From contig NC_035447.2 in NCBI RefSeq assembly GCF_002127325.2, positions 27,548,778 to 27,612,777 on the forward strand: a stretch of 64,000 nucleotides of DNA. The letters are read 5' to 3'. The stretch comes from Helianthus annuus. Taxonomy: Eukaryota > Streptophyta > Magnoliopsida > Asterales > Asteraceae. Made by a program: the position numbers and the translations under genes. The notes under the pieces are model-generated. The model saw only the letters and a program-made list of their open reading frames with translations, had not been told where the DNA came from and did not search any database. Every line of letters starts with the position of its first letter. Within the stretch, counting starts at the first letter, position 1. Below are positions 34,085-45,824 of this stretch, piece after piece.

Positions 34085-34285
34085 GACGTAGAGATAACAC
34101 ATCTCAAGAAGACCGACGTTTGTATGTTGCTTAGTTCTGTATAAAAATAATGGAAAACATGTAGAAATACCTGTAACAGCAGACAAGCCAGTCATAAATA
34201 CCTTAATTATGCACTTGTTAAGTATGTTGGACATGAATGAATTAAATCAGTTTTGGCCAGAATTGAGACATTCACGTTTGTAAGG
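34085..34285 (+). pseudogene. Unrecognised exon-like segment, copy 1
   Basis: A frame reads CCLVLYKNNGKHVEIPVTAD and continues NTLIMHLLSMLDMNELNQ before a stop. Its first half is highly similar to the segment at 35164-35270. It is probably an old exon duplication. Confidence 0.3.
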
Positions 34286-35148
34286 TATAATTAACATAGT
34301 TTCTTATTATACTTGAATAATAAATAGATGGATCAAATCACCTTTGGGTAGAAATGATACATCAGAAGCTCATCCAAGTTAAGCTATTTGGTTTTGTGAA
34401 AAGTTATCTGATTCTGTTTAAGTGTTTTACAAAACCAATTATTTAATAAACCACCTGTTAGCACTAAAATTTAGTTCACAATAATAGCCTAATGAAGTAT
34501 TGAGATTTCGGAAAAATCTTGATATTTCGAGAACATATTAGATTTCGGATAAAATTAGATTTCGAAAAAATTTATGATTTTGAATGAGATTTTGATTTTT
34601 TTCTAAAATTGTGATTTTGATTAACATTTCAGATGAGATTTCAATTATTCCGAAATTGTGATTTCGAATAAGATTTCGGAATTATCCGAAAATTGTAATT
34701 TTGAAGGATATTTCGGATTTATCCGAAAATTGTTCTCCAAGATTCGAAATCTGCTGATTTTGGCAGTTAATTGTGATAAGGGTGAAAATCCAAAAATTAA
34801 GGGATCATGGGATCATGTTTCCTGTTTTAATGCTGATTTATATTTATCTAAATATTTCGAAAATATTATCCATTAAAGCTATAACAAATTTCAAAAATTT
34901 TAAGAGATAAAACTAGATCAAAACAGGAAAAAGCACCCTTTGATCCTGAATTCATTCCAAAATATAGGAATTTTTTTGAATTTTCATAAGAATAAGATGA
35001 ACCCTAAAATAATAAAATTTAATTCTGGAATTCGAAATCTGTCCTTATGCAGATTTCGAGTAAGTAATTATTCATGATGTGATTAAACATCTTATTTAAA
35101 TGTGAATATTAAGCTTTAACCGAATTTTATGTTCCTGAGTTTTATCAA
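34286..35148. other. AT-rich spacer with GATTTCGA-like repeats
   Basis: From 34495 to 34760 many short variants of GATTTCGAAAA or GATTTCGGAT occur, forming a degenerate array. No gene is seen. Confidence 0.4.
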
Positions 35149-35439
35149 GTGTTCATAAAGTTTGTTTTCCAGATTCACGGAAACAAACAGAACACCACAT
35201 GTTGCTCAGTTCTGTATAAACATAATGGAGAACATGTAGAAATACCTGTAACAGCAGATATGTTAGCAGAGAATCCAGCCAGGGACGCAACCATGGAGTT
35301 TGACATGATAGTTAGCTTGATCTGGTTCCCCTTTAGGATGTATGTTCTTGATGGTAGTACTGAGTTCTTTAGGGTTGAAGAACTCGTAATATGGAGAGAG
35401 AGGATGGACGAATTTGAGTGTGATGTTAGGATTGTCTAA
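35149..35439 (+). CDS. Unrecognised 96-aa exon-like ORF, copy 2
   Basis: The frame reads CCSVLYKHNGEHVEIPVTAD, then MEFDMIVSLIWFPFRMYVLD and RVEELVIWRERMDEFECDV, ending at TAA. The start is unclear because an acceptor-like TTTTCCAG (about 35171) precedes the similar region, so it may be a last exon. The N-terminal part repeats 34085-34285. I recognise no family, and it could be a gene remnant. Confidence 0.3.
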   Translation: MFIKFVFQIHGNKQNTTCCSVLYKHNGEHVEIPVTADMLAENPARDATMEFDMIVSLIWFPFRMYVLDGSTEFFRVEELVIWRERMDEFECDVRIV

Positions 35440-36387
35440 CCCTAAACCCTCTCTAGTAATCTCCTTATATATATCCAAGGTGAAACCCAACTAGTTAATG
35501 AGGGTAAATCGGTCCATCAACAATTACCAAGTAATTATATCATAGGTTTTAATATATTTTGATCTATATTATATAAATGATAATGATAGCTATTAGATTA
35601 AATACATATTTAATCCTACATTGTAATCTAGAGAGAGAGTGAGAGAGGGGATGGTTTGTGAGGAAGTTAGAATGATTGGTCAGTTTTAATGGTATATAAA
35701 CAATCATTTTTAATTAATATTTACTGCAAAATACTTTAACATTTCTACAGACAATTAAATGGTTGTAAGCTATCATATAATAAAGTATCTTAACGTAAGA
35801 GATTTATAGACCCATTTATTAAATATTTTACATGTTTAATGAAGAGTTGTCGTTTTAAAGGAATTTAATCCATTTAAATGTGATTGTGAACCGTCTATAT
35901 TTTTTTTTAATGTGTCGTCGTATAAAGAGGAGTGGTGGTTTAACGTGTTTTGTTATTACACGGCGTGTAAATGATTTCAAAGCTTTGCTAAGGGGCGCCG
36001 TAAAAGGGGTCGCTAATGTTAACCGTTAAAATATGTATCCTAAAGAGTGTAGTCGATAAATTGAATTCTCATTTTCACCTTTCTATTATTCGAAGTTTGA
36101 TGAAAAAGTTAATTCAAAATTAGTTTCATAAACTGAATGACAATACCTTTAACTTTGTACACATGTTTGATTCATATATATTCATTTTACATTTGTTTTT
36201 TCAAAAACGATCTTTTGCTGAGTATAGGCCTATACGCAACGTATAGAGTTACATCAAAATCAGTGGCTGACTGATGTCAGACACAACTTTTGAGGAAATC
36301 TATACGTTACGTATAGGCCTATACGAGGCGTATACGCAGCAATTGAACACTTAAGAGTACTAATTTGGTGTTTCTTGATTCCTATAC
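35440..36387. other. AT-rich DNA at the Tekay 2 insertion site
   Basis: I see no gene. Two copies of the palindrome GTATAGGCCTATAC (36222-36235 and 36311-36324) and several CGTATAC elements lie just before the insertion. A third copy lies just after it (49341-49354). Confidence 0.5.
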
Positions 36388-39300
36388 TGTCACACCCCGA
36401 ATTTTCACGTGTCACCGGTGGGCCCGGTGGGGGAGTATCGTGACGTAGTTGACACCATCATTGTCAAACAACACAAATTATAATGCACAGCGGAAGCAAA
36501 AGTAATAGATTTATTTCAACCATCAAATGTAATATTTAAGTATCACAAGTAGTCGAAATAGATCCACAGGCGGATCGGAATAAAAAGGAGAAAATTGTTC
36601 AACAGATAAATGCATCCCAAAGCTTGCGAGACTCTATGATGCTAAGGAGAAACCAGCCTATTACGTATAGCACCTGCACTTAATCTTTTTGGGGAAAATA
36701 CGTCAGTTTACACTGGTAAATACAATTTAACTGACTCATTTTGAAAAGGTTTTAAAAATTGATTTAAATGCTCAAGGCACAAAACATTTTATAACTTGGG
36801 AATAATTAATCAAAGTTAAACTTGTAAAAGAATTACATGTTCGTTATGCGTTCAGTCGCCCGAGTCGTGTCGGGTTTAAGGTTAATTGACACACCACTCA
36901 GTATAAGTCCGCGGCGGGAAGCCAACGTTTATACCTTAATAATATGGACCTAATACCGGGTGTACGCCTACACCCGGGTGTCAAGGTCGTGGCCATTACT
37001 TAAAATGATGCCAAGGATATCCGGGACATGGTCATTAAACTCCCAAAGGCGTAAAAACAAACAAAACCAATTTTTCAAACGGATCACATTGATAATACCC
37101 AACTACTAATGAGTTGGGGTCAATTGCCCGACCAAGCGGTATTTTATATACCGTACCCCCAAGCCCGTATAAGGGAAAATAAGTTAAAAGTATTTACCTG
37201 AGCAAGTATAAACCACAAAAGCAAAAATGCAAGTGTCTTTTACTGGGCTCCTATTCTGGAATGAAGGTTTATAATAACCTATTAGAATCCTAACGGGTCT
37301 TTTAGCATAGCCTAAGCTTAGACCGGTTAGTTTCAAAGAATAAATATGGTTTAATCGCGAGGAAGGCGAAAACCGAAAAGGAATGTGACTTAGACCCTAC
37401 AAGCTTGGATACTTGTATTACGTGGGTAAACTAAACACATTCTGGATTTAGAGACTAAGATGTTACGCTTTGACCCGTTTCGGCTAATGTGCGTAAACTA
37501 GTCACATAAGCCGATCCGAACGCGAAAGTGCGTAACGGGTAACCATATAAATCATATACATGTTTCCTGAGATTATATGCACCAAATATGTTGTAATATC
37601 AGTATGGTATGTCCCATTATGCCCCGAATGATTTTAAACTCCAATTTCGCCTCATAAGGGTATTTTGGTAATTTTACATAGGCTTAAAAGGTCAAAACGG
37701 GAAACCTAAGTCCTCATCCTTAGTTTACTGTTATAATATGAGATTTTACTAAATATCTCAGTGGGTATTAGACCTTTTGTATAAAAACTAGTTTTGACAT
37801 ATACTATGTCGTAAAAATGCCTAAAAGGCGATTTGGAGCCATTTCCGGTTTTTAAAGGAAAAGCTGATATTTTTATAATTCCAGAAGGCTCAAAATATTA
37901 TATTTAACATAATAAATCAGTAGGAAAAGGTTTGGGGTCAAAAGGTTTTGTAAAACTCATTTTATGGCCGAAAAGGGCAAAACCGGCATAAGCCGAATTA
38001 AGTTTAAAACCTTAAGTTATGCTCAGCCTAAAAATAAATAAAAATCTTTAAAATTCCCAAAATATTATTACATAACAGTGGGTATAAGGTTTTGGTATAA
38101 AATCTAAGTTTAAATAGGCTATACGTTAAATACGCTAATTATTTACTAAGAAAGCTTCTAATTACGCTAATGAGCATAACTCTTATTCTAGACTTCAAAC
38201 TGATGTCAAATTTTGGGGACAAGTTTATAATTCAGTAACTAAGATGTCTACCCTTTTACATTTTTCAAAAATCATGATTTTTAGACATTCGGGCATAAGG
38301 GTCAACATATGGGCATTTAACGAAAACATGCATGTGAACAAGATATCTAATGAACCAAGTTGTATAATCACAGGAGGATATACTAACATGTTATTAGGTC
38401 CAAAAGAAGCTCTAAGGCAATCTTAATCTTGACTAAAACGGGTCAGAACTGAAAGTCAAAGCGAAAGTCAAACTATGCGACTTTCGGTTCCGAACCGGGT
38501 CTAAACAGAAAATTGTCGAGTTGAACATGTTGGAACATGTTCTTACATCATTTACCAAATTATATTAGTGATAAAACAGGTTGCATGCATCCTATATTGC
38601 TAATTATAAGTTAATTTGAATTTAAGCGTTCTGTTGACTTTTTATAGTTAACTTTGACTCGACAATTAACATGCTTAGAGTGGGAATCTGGAAATACCCT
38701 TTTAAGGGTTTGTTACCCACTTAATTACCTACTTAAAGGTATCTTTAATTCATGATTTGACAGAGCACATTATGATTAATCACGAAGTCAAACCTTAATT
38801 ACGACGGTTTGACTTTTACTTAATTAACTAAGTTAAAATGGATTAGGGGAGGTTAAGGTTACTTACAAGGATCCTAAATAGGATTAGGGACCTAATGAAA
38901 CTTAGTTGATGTCCAGCAAAGCTCCAGAGATGTCTTGAACCAAAGTCCCAAGTAAGCAAGTGACAATGGTTACCATTCAAGTCCTTATATAGTGAGCCAA
39001 GAGGTCCAAGATTGTGACACACAAGTCTACAATGGTTGGTGGATCATCCCAGGTGTTCCTAGAGGGCTAAATACTGCCTAGCAAGCCCATGGTTTCGAAA
39101 TTTTACGTTTTAAGTCGGTGCAACGGGCTGGACAGGCAGCTGTCCAAAAACTGCTGCCAGCGACGGTCTTACGGACCGTAAGCTTAAGGCCTTGCGGTCC
39201 GTAAGAACCTCTTGCGGACCGTAAGCTAAAATGGCTACGGTCCGTAACCGACCCTTGCTGAAAACGCCCAGGTACCCTCCTTACGGACCATAAGCTTGGG

Positions 39301-39893
39301 GCCTTGCGGTCCGTAAGAGGTGGTCAGAGGACAAAAATTTTAAAACTTTTAAGTCTTGACCATGCAACTTTCAAATGTCGAAACATCAGACTTTTACTGC
39401 AATGTAGGGTCCACCATTGTCAGGTTTTGCATGCTTGCATGAATATTGATACCTTGGAATCTTATGGCAACTTTAATTTGACGGAACATCAAGAATAAGT
39501 CCTTGGATTCTCATGTTAGTTGGCCAAGGTAATTAACTATTTTGATTCATTCTTATAAGACTTTTATTTAGCATTATTAGTAGCAACATTCCTGCCAAAT
39601 CTCGAGTTCACATAAAAGATGGAACTTTATTTATTTGGAAACGACCAGTTATCATATAGGATGATTTTCAAAAGATTTAAGGATCTTGGGATTTTATAAA
39701 AATTCGGGTTGCTCAGAGGTGATTTAATAACATGTCGCCCTTGGGTCGTTCAGAGGTATTTTTAAATAACATGACGCCCCTTTTAAAAGAAATCCTACCT
39801 AATCATCTTTTATTTAATCCGGTTTTTCTGACACGTCTGTCTCTCATGACACTTGTCCTTATTTTATTGGACAAGAATTTGCGAGGTGTTACA
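36388..39893 (-). repeat. 3' LTR of Tekay copy 2
   Basis: On the reverse strand it runs TGTAACACC to GGTGTGACA. It has a TATA box (CTATATAAGG, 38992-38983), a donor-like GTAAGT (38866-38861), a palindrome block (39168-39320) and the hairpin GTGTAGGCGTACAC (36973-36960). Confidence 0.95.
39168..39320. repeat. U3 palindrome block CTTACGGACCGTAAG
   Basis: Six copies of CTTACGGACCGTAAG or CTTGCGGTCCGTAAG variants occur; each is an inverted repeat about one central base. The right-hand LTR has the same block at about 48605-48757. It lies upstream of the TATA box on the element's strand. Confidence 0.9.
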
Positions 39894-39913
39894 TCCTCAC
39901 CCCCTTAAAAGAA
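39894..39913 (-). promoter_or_regulatory. Polypurine tract of Tekay copy 2
   Basis: The reverse strand reads TTTAAGGGGGTGAGGA (with flanking A-rich sequence) immediately before the 3' LTR. Confidence 0.8.
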
Positions 39914-39929
39914 ATCTCGACCTCGATAT

Positions 39930-42900
39930 TTACTGAAACAATTGAGGGTATTTCTCTTTCATTGTGGATTCTAACTCACACGTATAATCAGGACCTCTGC
40001 GGCCTTCCCATTTGACCTTGACAATGGGCACATGCTTTCTTCGAAGTTTCTTTACCTGTCGGTCCTCAATCGACACAGGTTTCTCTATAAACTTTAAGCT
40101 TTCGTCTATATGCACATCTATATGCGGTAGGACTAGCGATTCATCAGCTAGGCATTTCTTCAGATTGCAGATGTGGAACACATTATGAATACCACTAAGC
40201 TCCTCTGGTAAGTTCAACTTATAAGCCACCGATCCTACACATTCGATGATCTCAAATGGTCTAATGTACCTTGGGCTTAACTTACCTTTCTTGCCAAATC
40301 TCATTACCCCTTTCCAAGGTGATACTTTGAGCAGAACTTTATCGCCAACCTCGAACTTGAGGGGCTTTCGCCTATCATTAGCATAGCTCTTCTGCCTATC
40401 ACGGGCAGCCTTTAGGTGCTCACTAATCTGGGTAATCTTATCCGTCGTCTCCAGGACTAATTCTGGTCCTGATATTTGAACTTCTCCTACCTCTGCCCAA
40501 CAAATGGGTGTTCTGCACTTTCTATCATATAGTGCCTCAAAAGGCGCAGCCTTAATGCTGGTGTGGTAGCTATTATTGTAGGAGAACTCGATCAGAGGTA
40601 GGTGCCTATCCCAACTTCCTCCTAGGTCAATCACGCATGCCCGAAGCATGTCTTCCAAGGTTTGAATAGTACGCTCACTTTGCCCATCCGTCTGAGGATG
40701 ATAAGCTGTACTAAAATTCAATTGCGTACCCAGAGACTTTTGGAAACTCTTCCAGAAATGAGATGTGTATCTGGTATCCCTATCGGAGATGATAGATACT
40801 GGCACGCCATGCAGGGATACAATCTTATCCACGTACAGTTGGGCTAGCATGTCGGAACTGAAAGTTTCTCTAATGGGTAGGAAATGTGCTGACTTAGTCA
40901 GTCGATCAACTATCACCCAAATAGTGTCATTTCCTTTCTGCGTCTTAGGCAACTTGATGATGAAATCCATCGTTACCATTTCCCATTTCCAAGTGGGAAT
41001 TTCAGGCTGTTGTAGCAAACCTGACGGTTTCTGATGCTCGGCCTTAACTTGAGCGCACGTCAGACATTTAGCCACATGGGTGGCTATAGACTTTTTCAAG
41101 CCTATCCACCAATAATTTGCCTTTACATCCTGGTACATCTTATCCGCTCCAGGATGGACGGAATATCTGGAACTGTGGGCTTCCTTAAGGATGACGTCTC
41201 GAAGTCCTCCATAAACAGGAACCCATATTCTTCTATTCAGTCTTAGGATTCCGTCTTTGCCATAGGATAACTGCTCCTCAGTTACTCCTAGCTTTTCATT
41301 AGGGTAGTTAGCTTCTAACACTGCCTCTTTCTGTGCAGCTAACAACCTTTCGTTCAGACTGTTCCTGACCTCAATGCTTTTGGCATTGATCCTTATTGGC
41401 TTCATCCTTTCTTTTCGGCTCAAGGAATCTGCGACTACATTGGCCTTGCCTGGATGGTATCTGATTTCACAATCATAATCATTCAAAGTTTCCATCCAAC
41501 GTCGCTGTCTCATGTTCAATTCTTTCTGGTTGAACAGGTGTTGGAGGCTTTTGTGATCGGAATAGATCACACATTTGGTACCATACAAATAGTGTCTCCA
41601 CAACTTTAGTGCAAATACAACGGCACCCAACTCCAGATCATGGGTGGTGTAATTCTTCTCATGCACCTTCAACTGTCGTGAAGCATAGGCAATGACCTTG
41701 CCTTTCTGCATTAACACACAACCCATCCCGGTGTGTGATGCATCACAGTAGACTACAAATTCATCAATCCCATCAGGTAACGTCAACACGGGAGCGTTAC
41801 TCAATTTCTGCTTCAAAATGTCGAATGACTCTTGCTGCTTAGATCCCCAATTGAACTTGCTATTCTTGCGAGTCAGCAAAGTTAGGGGTGCTGCAATTCT
41901 TGAGAAATTCTCGATGAATCTCCTGTAGTAGCCTGCTAAACCTAGGAAACTGCGGATTTCCGTAGGCGTCTTTGGCTCCTGCCAATTCATGACAGCCTCA
42001 ACTTTAGCGGGATCCACTTGAATACCGCACTCACTGACCACATGTCCAAGAAATTGGACTTCTCTCAACCAAAATTCACATTTTGAAAATTTTGCATATA
42101 GCTTTTCTTGATGAAGCAGTTTCAGAATACAACGGAGGTGTTTCTCGTGATCAGCTTGATTCTTGGAATAAATGAGAATGTCGTCGATGAAGACGATGAC
42201 AAATTTGTCCAAATATGGCTTACAGACGCGATTCATGAGATCCATGAATGCAGCAGGTGCGTTAGTGAGCCCGAAAGGCATCACTAGGAACTCGTAATGA
42301 CCATAACGAGTCCTAAACGCAGTCTTGTGCACATCTTCATCCTTAACCTTCAATTGGTGATACCCTGACCTTAAATCGATCTTGGAGAAGTAACTTGCTC
42401 CTTGAAGTTGATCGAACAAATCGTCGATCCTGGGCAAAGGATACCTATTCTTGATAGTAACCTTGTTAAGCTCTCGGTAATCGATACATAAACGCATCGA
42501 ACCATCTTTCTTCTTGACAAATAAGATCGGCGCTCCCCAAAATAAATCGTCTAGCTGCGTTCTCAATTCCTTCATCTCCGTTGGTGCTAGTCTATAAGGC
42601 GCTCTAGCGATAGGTGCAGCTCCAGGAATGATATCGATCCTAAATTCCACTTGCTGTCTGGTGGCAAACCAGGCAGTTCTTCTGGAAAAACTTCAGGGTA
42701 CTCCGAGATAACGGGAATGTCCTCAATCTTAGGCTTCTGTTCATCAATGGTCACTTGTGCCATATAGATAACACAACCATTCTTCAAACATTTGGATGCC
42801 TTGAGCATAGACACTTGCTTAGGCAGTCCATGATGTGTATCTCCCTGAATGGTGAGAGACTCACCAGATGGAGTCTTGATTGTTACTTGCCTCCTACTGC

Positions 42901-44469
42901 ATACAATCTGGGCTTGGTTATGCGATAACCAATCCATGCCCAATACTACATCGAAGCCGGCTAACTTAAAGGGTAGCAGGGATAGAGGAAAAGAGTGGTT
43001 CCTAATGGATATAGCACATCCATCTAACACAGTTGAGACGGTTTCTAAAGTCCCATCTGCCAACTCTACCTCATAATTTGCACTTAAGGCTTTAACAGGC
43101 AATCCTAACAGCTCACAGAATTTACTATCCACAAAAGATTTATCTGCTCCAGAATCAAACAATACTCTTGCGTAAACGTCATTAATGAGAAACGTACCAG
43201 TTATGACGTTATCGTTTTGGATGGCCTCCTGCACATTCATCTGGAAGACCCTAGCATTGGTCTTCTTCCCATCTTCAGTCTTCTTCACAACTTTTGGGCA
43301 ATTAGTCTTGATGTGTCCCTTTTCGTTGCAACTGTAACAAGTTGCATCCTTCAACTTTTTGCACTCAAGAGTTCGGTGCTCAGAAGACTTACATATCCCA
43401 CACGCCTTGGGCTGGGATTTCTGTTCATACCTGCACCTCCCAAAGTGGTGCTTCCTACAAACCTTGCACTTGGGCTTATCGCCCGACTGTTGCTCGCTCC
43501 TCCTGGCTTCAAACCCCTTCTTACCATCACGGTTCCCCTTATGTTTCTTGCCTGATCGACGTGAATTGTCATCTTCACGTTTCCTCTTGTCAGAATCTGC
43601 ATTTTTCAATGCTCTTTGTCTTGCTGCATCCTGAGTGAGAGACAGAGATAAATCGGTGACAAGTCTGAATGTAGTAGGTCGAGTCGAGAGGCCTTCACAC
43701 TGGCCTTGATTTCTGGTGCCAAACCCCCAATAAAGCGCGCGATTCTCTTGGGTTCCGGGGTTACCAGGTAAGGAACCATTCTGGACAAAGTGTTGAAATT
43801 GGTGAGGTATGCCTGGCAGTCTAGGTTTTTCATAACCAGAGATAGGAATTCAGATTCTATTCGTTCAACCTCATGCTGAGGGCAGTAGTTATCCTTGACA
43901 AGAGCAACAAATTGCTTCCAAGACATATTGTACAAGGCAACTTTTCTAGAAGCCTGGATCAACGCCCCCCACCAAGCTAGAGCCTCACCCTTGAAAGATT
44001 GGGATGCAAACTTAACCATATCCCTTTCAGCACAACCACTTATGTCTACCACTGTCTCTATCTCATCAAGCCATGTCATACAGTCTACTGCCCCTTTTTC
44101 TCCAGTAAACTCTCGAGGTTTACAAGATACAAAATATTTATACGTGCAACCCTTAGCACGTGGGGCTTCATCAAACACGATCTTCTTGGGGTGAACACTG
44201 TTTTCATTCGAGGAGTGTCGGTCATCATCTTTCTTAGATTTGGGTGGAGTAGGTGGTGGTTTGTTGTGAGCCTCAGAATGATTCTTTGGTTTAGCATGCG
44301 GTGTAGGTAGGGTTCTACTACGGGTCTCACTGTACTCACTATACTGTCGTTCTAAGGCTTTTGCCACCGCATCATTCACAATTGCTTTTAACTCAGCACC
44401 ATTTACTAGGAATTTCGCATCATCACGGTTCCCTACCGGATGGCTATTGACTTCCTCTGATCCAGCCAT
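39930..44469 (-). pseudogene. gag-pol polyprotein of Tekay copy 2, damaged
   Basis: Same domain order as copy 1: gag, CCHC knuckle ([14 protein letters not shown]), protease with intact DSGA, RT with FIDD, RNase H, integrase, and a chromodomain-like tail ([19 protein letters not shown]). The gag ATG is at 44469. Breaks are a 5-bp tandem duplication (CTCGA) near 43680 that shifts the frame, a 1-base loss near 42655 between protease and RT, and an in-frame loss of 33 bp near 42540. The last removes the RT segment around the conserved GFIRPSSSP, likely abolishing activity. From about 42650 to the end the frame is open. Integrase catalytic Asp/Asp/Glu are kept (MDFIIK, SDRDTRY, QSERTIQ), but the GPF motif reads YIRPFE. 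Confidence 0.9.
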
Positions 44470-45280
44470 GTAGCTTCAATTGCTACATATAAATGATGGA
44501 CAAGGTTTTTAACTCAAAGGCTCTTATAGTATTTTATGTTTTATTAACCAAGGTTTTAAATTGCCATTTTAGGTTAATTCGTTAGAACATTAGGATTTTA
44601 CTATTATCCTATGATACTTTATTACTAGCACATAAGGCCTAGTCACAAGGACAGTTAAGATATTTAATAAACCAAGATTTTATAGTATCTAGGTGTTTTA
44701 GGTTAGATCATTTATTAACAGGGAGTCATAAGCTACCACTGTCCTTAGTCACGGAGGACATATAATTATTGCCCACAGGCACTTCACTTCAAAGAAGTGG
44801 TTAAATAATTTAAGGGAATTTAAGATTTACCCTTCATGATGGATGGCCTGTGTGACTTTACTGATTCACAATTTGCCAAGATCATTATCATACTAACAGA
44901 CGTTAATAATTGGAATCTATTATGCGGGTTATACCATCTTGGCCATGTTTGCGACAACATAAAGGCTAGGTTTTACCTCCAAGATTCTTTAATAATAAAC
45001 GCAGAATAGTCCTAAATTGAGATGTTAATTATGGATCTTAACCTAATTATGGAACTACCATCTTGGCCTTGTTTTATAAATTATAAGGCTAGGTCTTTGT
45101 TCTCTTTAGATTTTACCAATTTAATATAATGGCAGATCTTTTTAAATTTTCATTTATTTTCATGTTTTATGCATATAATTAACAGAAATAAATAAATATG
45201 AAAACTTAACTAAAACATCCCATAAATTGTCTTAAACAAGTACAACATTTGCCCAAAACGGGACTTCTAAAAAAACAAAT
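44470..45280 (-). other. AT-rich spacer between gag and hairpin array
   Basis: No ORF. The acceptor-like TTTATATGTAG (AG at 44484-44483) 13 nt before the gag ATG matches the site in copy 1. Confidence 0.55.
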
Positions 45281-45416
45281 GCCCACGCAGGGGCGGAATT
45301 CAAGAACAAACCCACGCAGGGGTTAACTAACCAAACATGCCCACGCAGGAGCAGAGTACTAAAAGACAAGCTCACGCAGGAGCTGAATACTGAAGCAAAA
45401 AGTCCACGCAGGGACT
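45281..45416 (-). ncRNA. Array of five RNA hairpins, CUGCGU loop (copy 2)
   Basis: In transcript order the stems are AGTCC/GGACT (45416-45401), AGCTC/GAGCT (45384-45369), TGCTC/GGGCA (around 45345, one U-G wobble), AACCC/GGGTT (45324-45309) and GCCC/GGGC (45294-45281). All five loops are CTGCGT. It begins about 33 nt after the extra-ORF stop, as in copy 1. Confidence 0.7.
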
Positions 45417-45448
45417 GAATTACAACTAAATAAAAATAACAAGGATCT

Positions 45449-45639
45449 TCAATAGTCCCTCCTTTTGGACTTTCCCTTGATCAGATCTGATAGTCCTTTG
45501 AAGAATCCTCTGTTGTGTCCGCGCTCAGTCTGAATTTCCCGTTCACAACGGTCTAGTCTCTCAAGGACTTCCTGCTAGCGCTCAGGTGGAATAATCTGTG
45601 GCTGCGGCGGCTGAATTTCCCGTTCACAATTGGTGGCAT
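45449..45639 (-). pseudogene. Internally deleted extra ORF of Tekay copy 2
   Basis: The start ATGCCACCA (45639) matches the MPP start of the 427-aa ORF. Almost at once the sequence jumps to the last about 55 codons, which still encode the conserved end HNRGFFKGLSDLIKGKSK and a stop at 45449. A 17-bp direct repeat, GTGAACGGGAAATTCAG on the reverse strand (45627-45611 and 45546-45530), lies at the junction and within the tail. The frame is broken at the junction and a TAG lies near 45575. An acceptor-like ATGTATGCAG precedes the start. Confidence 0.65.
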
Positions 45640-45809
45640 GATGACCTGCATACATGATTTAAATAACAACTACAATATAATTATAAAAGACTCAAAATAA
45701 AACAAAACAGAGTTGGTCCTATGTTCAATGTCTCATGGAACTCGAAGAATGTGCAATTTGTGCACTGAGATTAAACACAAAAGGCTAGTGTTTAATTCAC
45801 TCAGTGTTG

Positions 45810-45821
45810 GCTCTGATACCA
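45810..45821 (-). promoter_or_regulatory. Primer binding site, initiator tRNA-Met
   Basis: The reverse strand reads TGGTATCAGAGC, 3 bp inside the 5' LTR, identical to copy 1. Confidence 0.9.
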
Positions 45822-45824
45822 ACC

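Noticed and set aside
38244..38426. 60-aa ORF repeated at 47681-47863
   Set aside because: The two are identical because they are the same position in the two LTRs of Tekay copy 2; a chance ORF in non-coding LTR.
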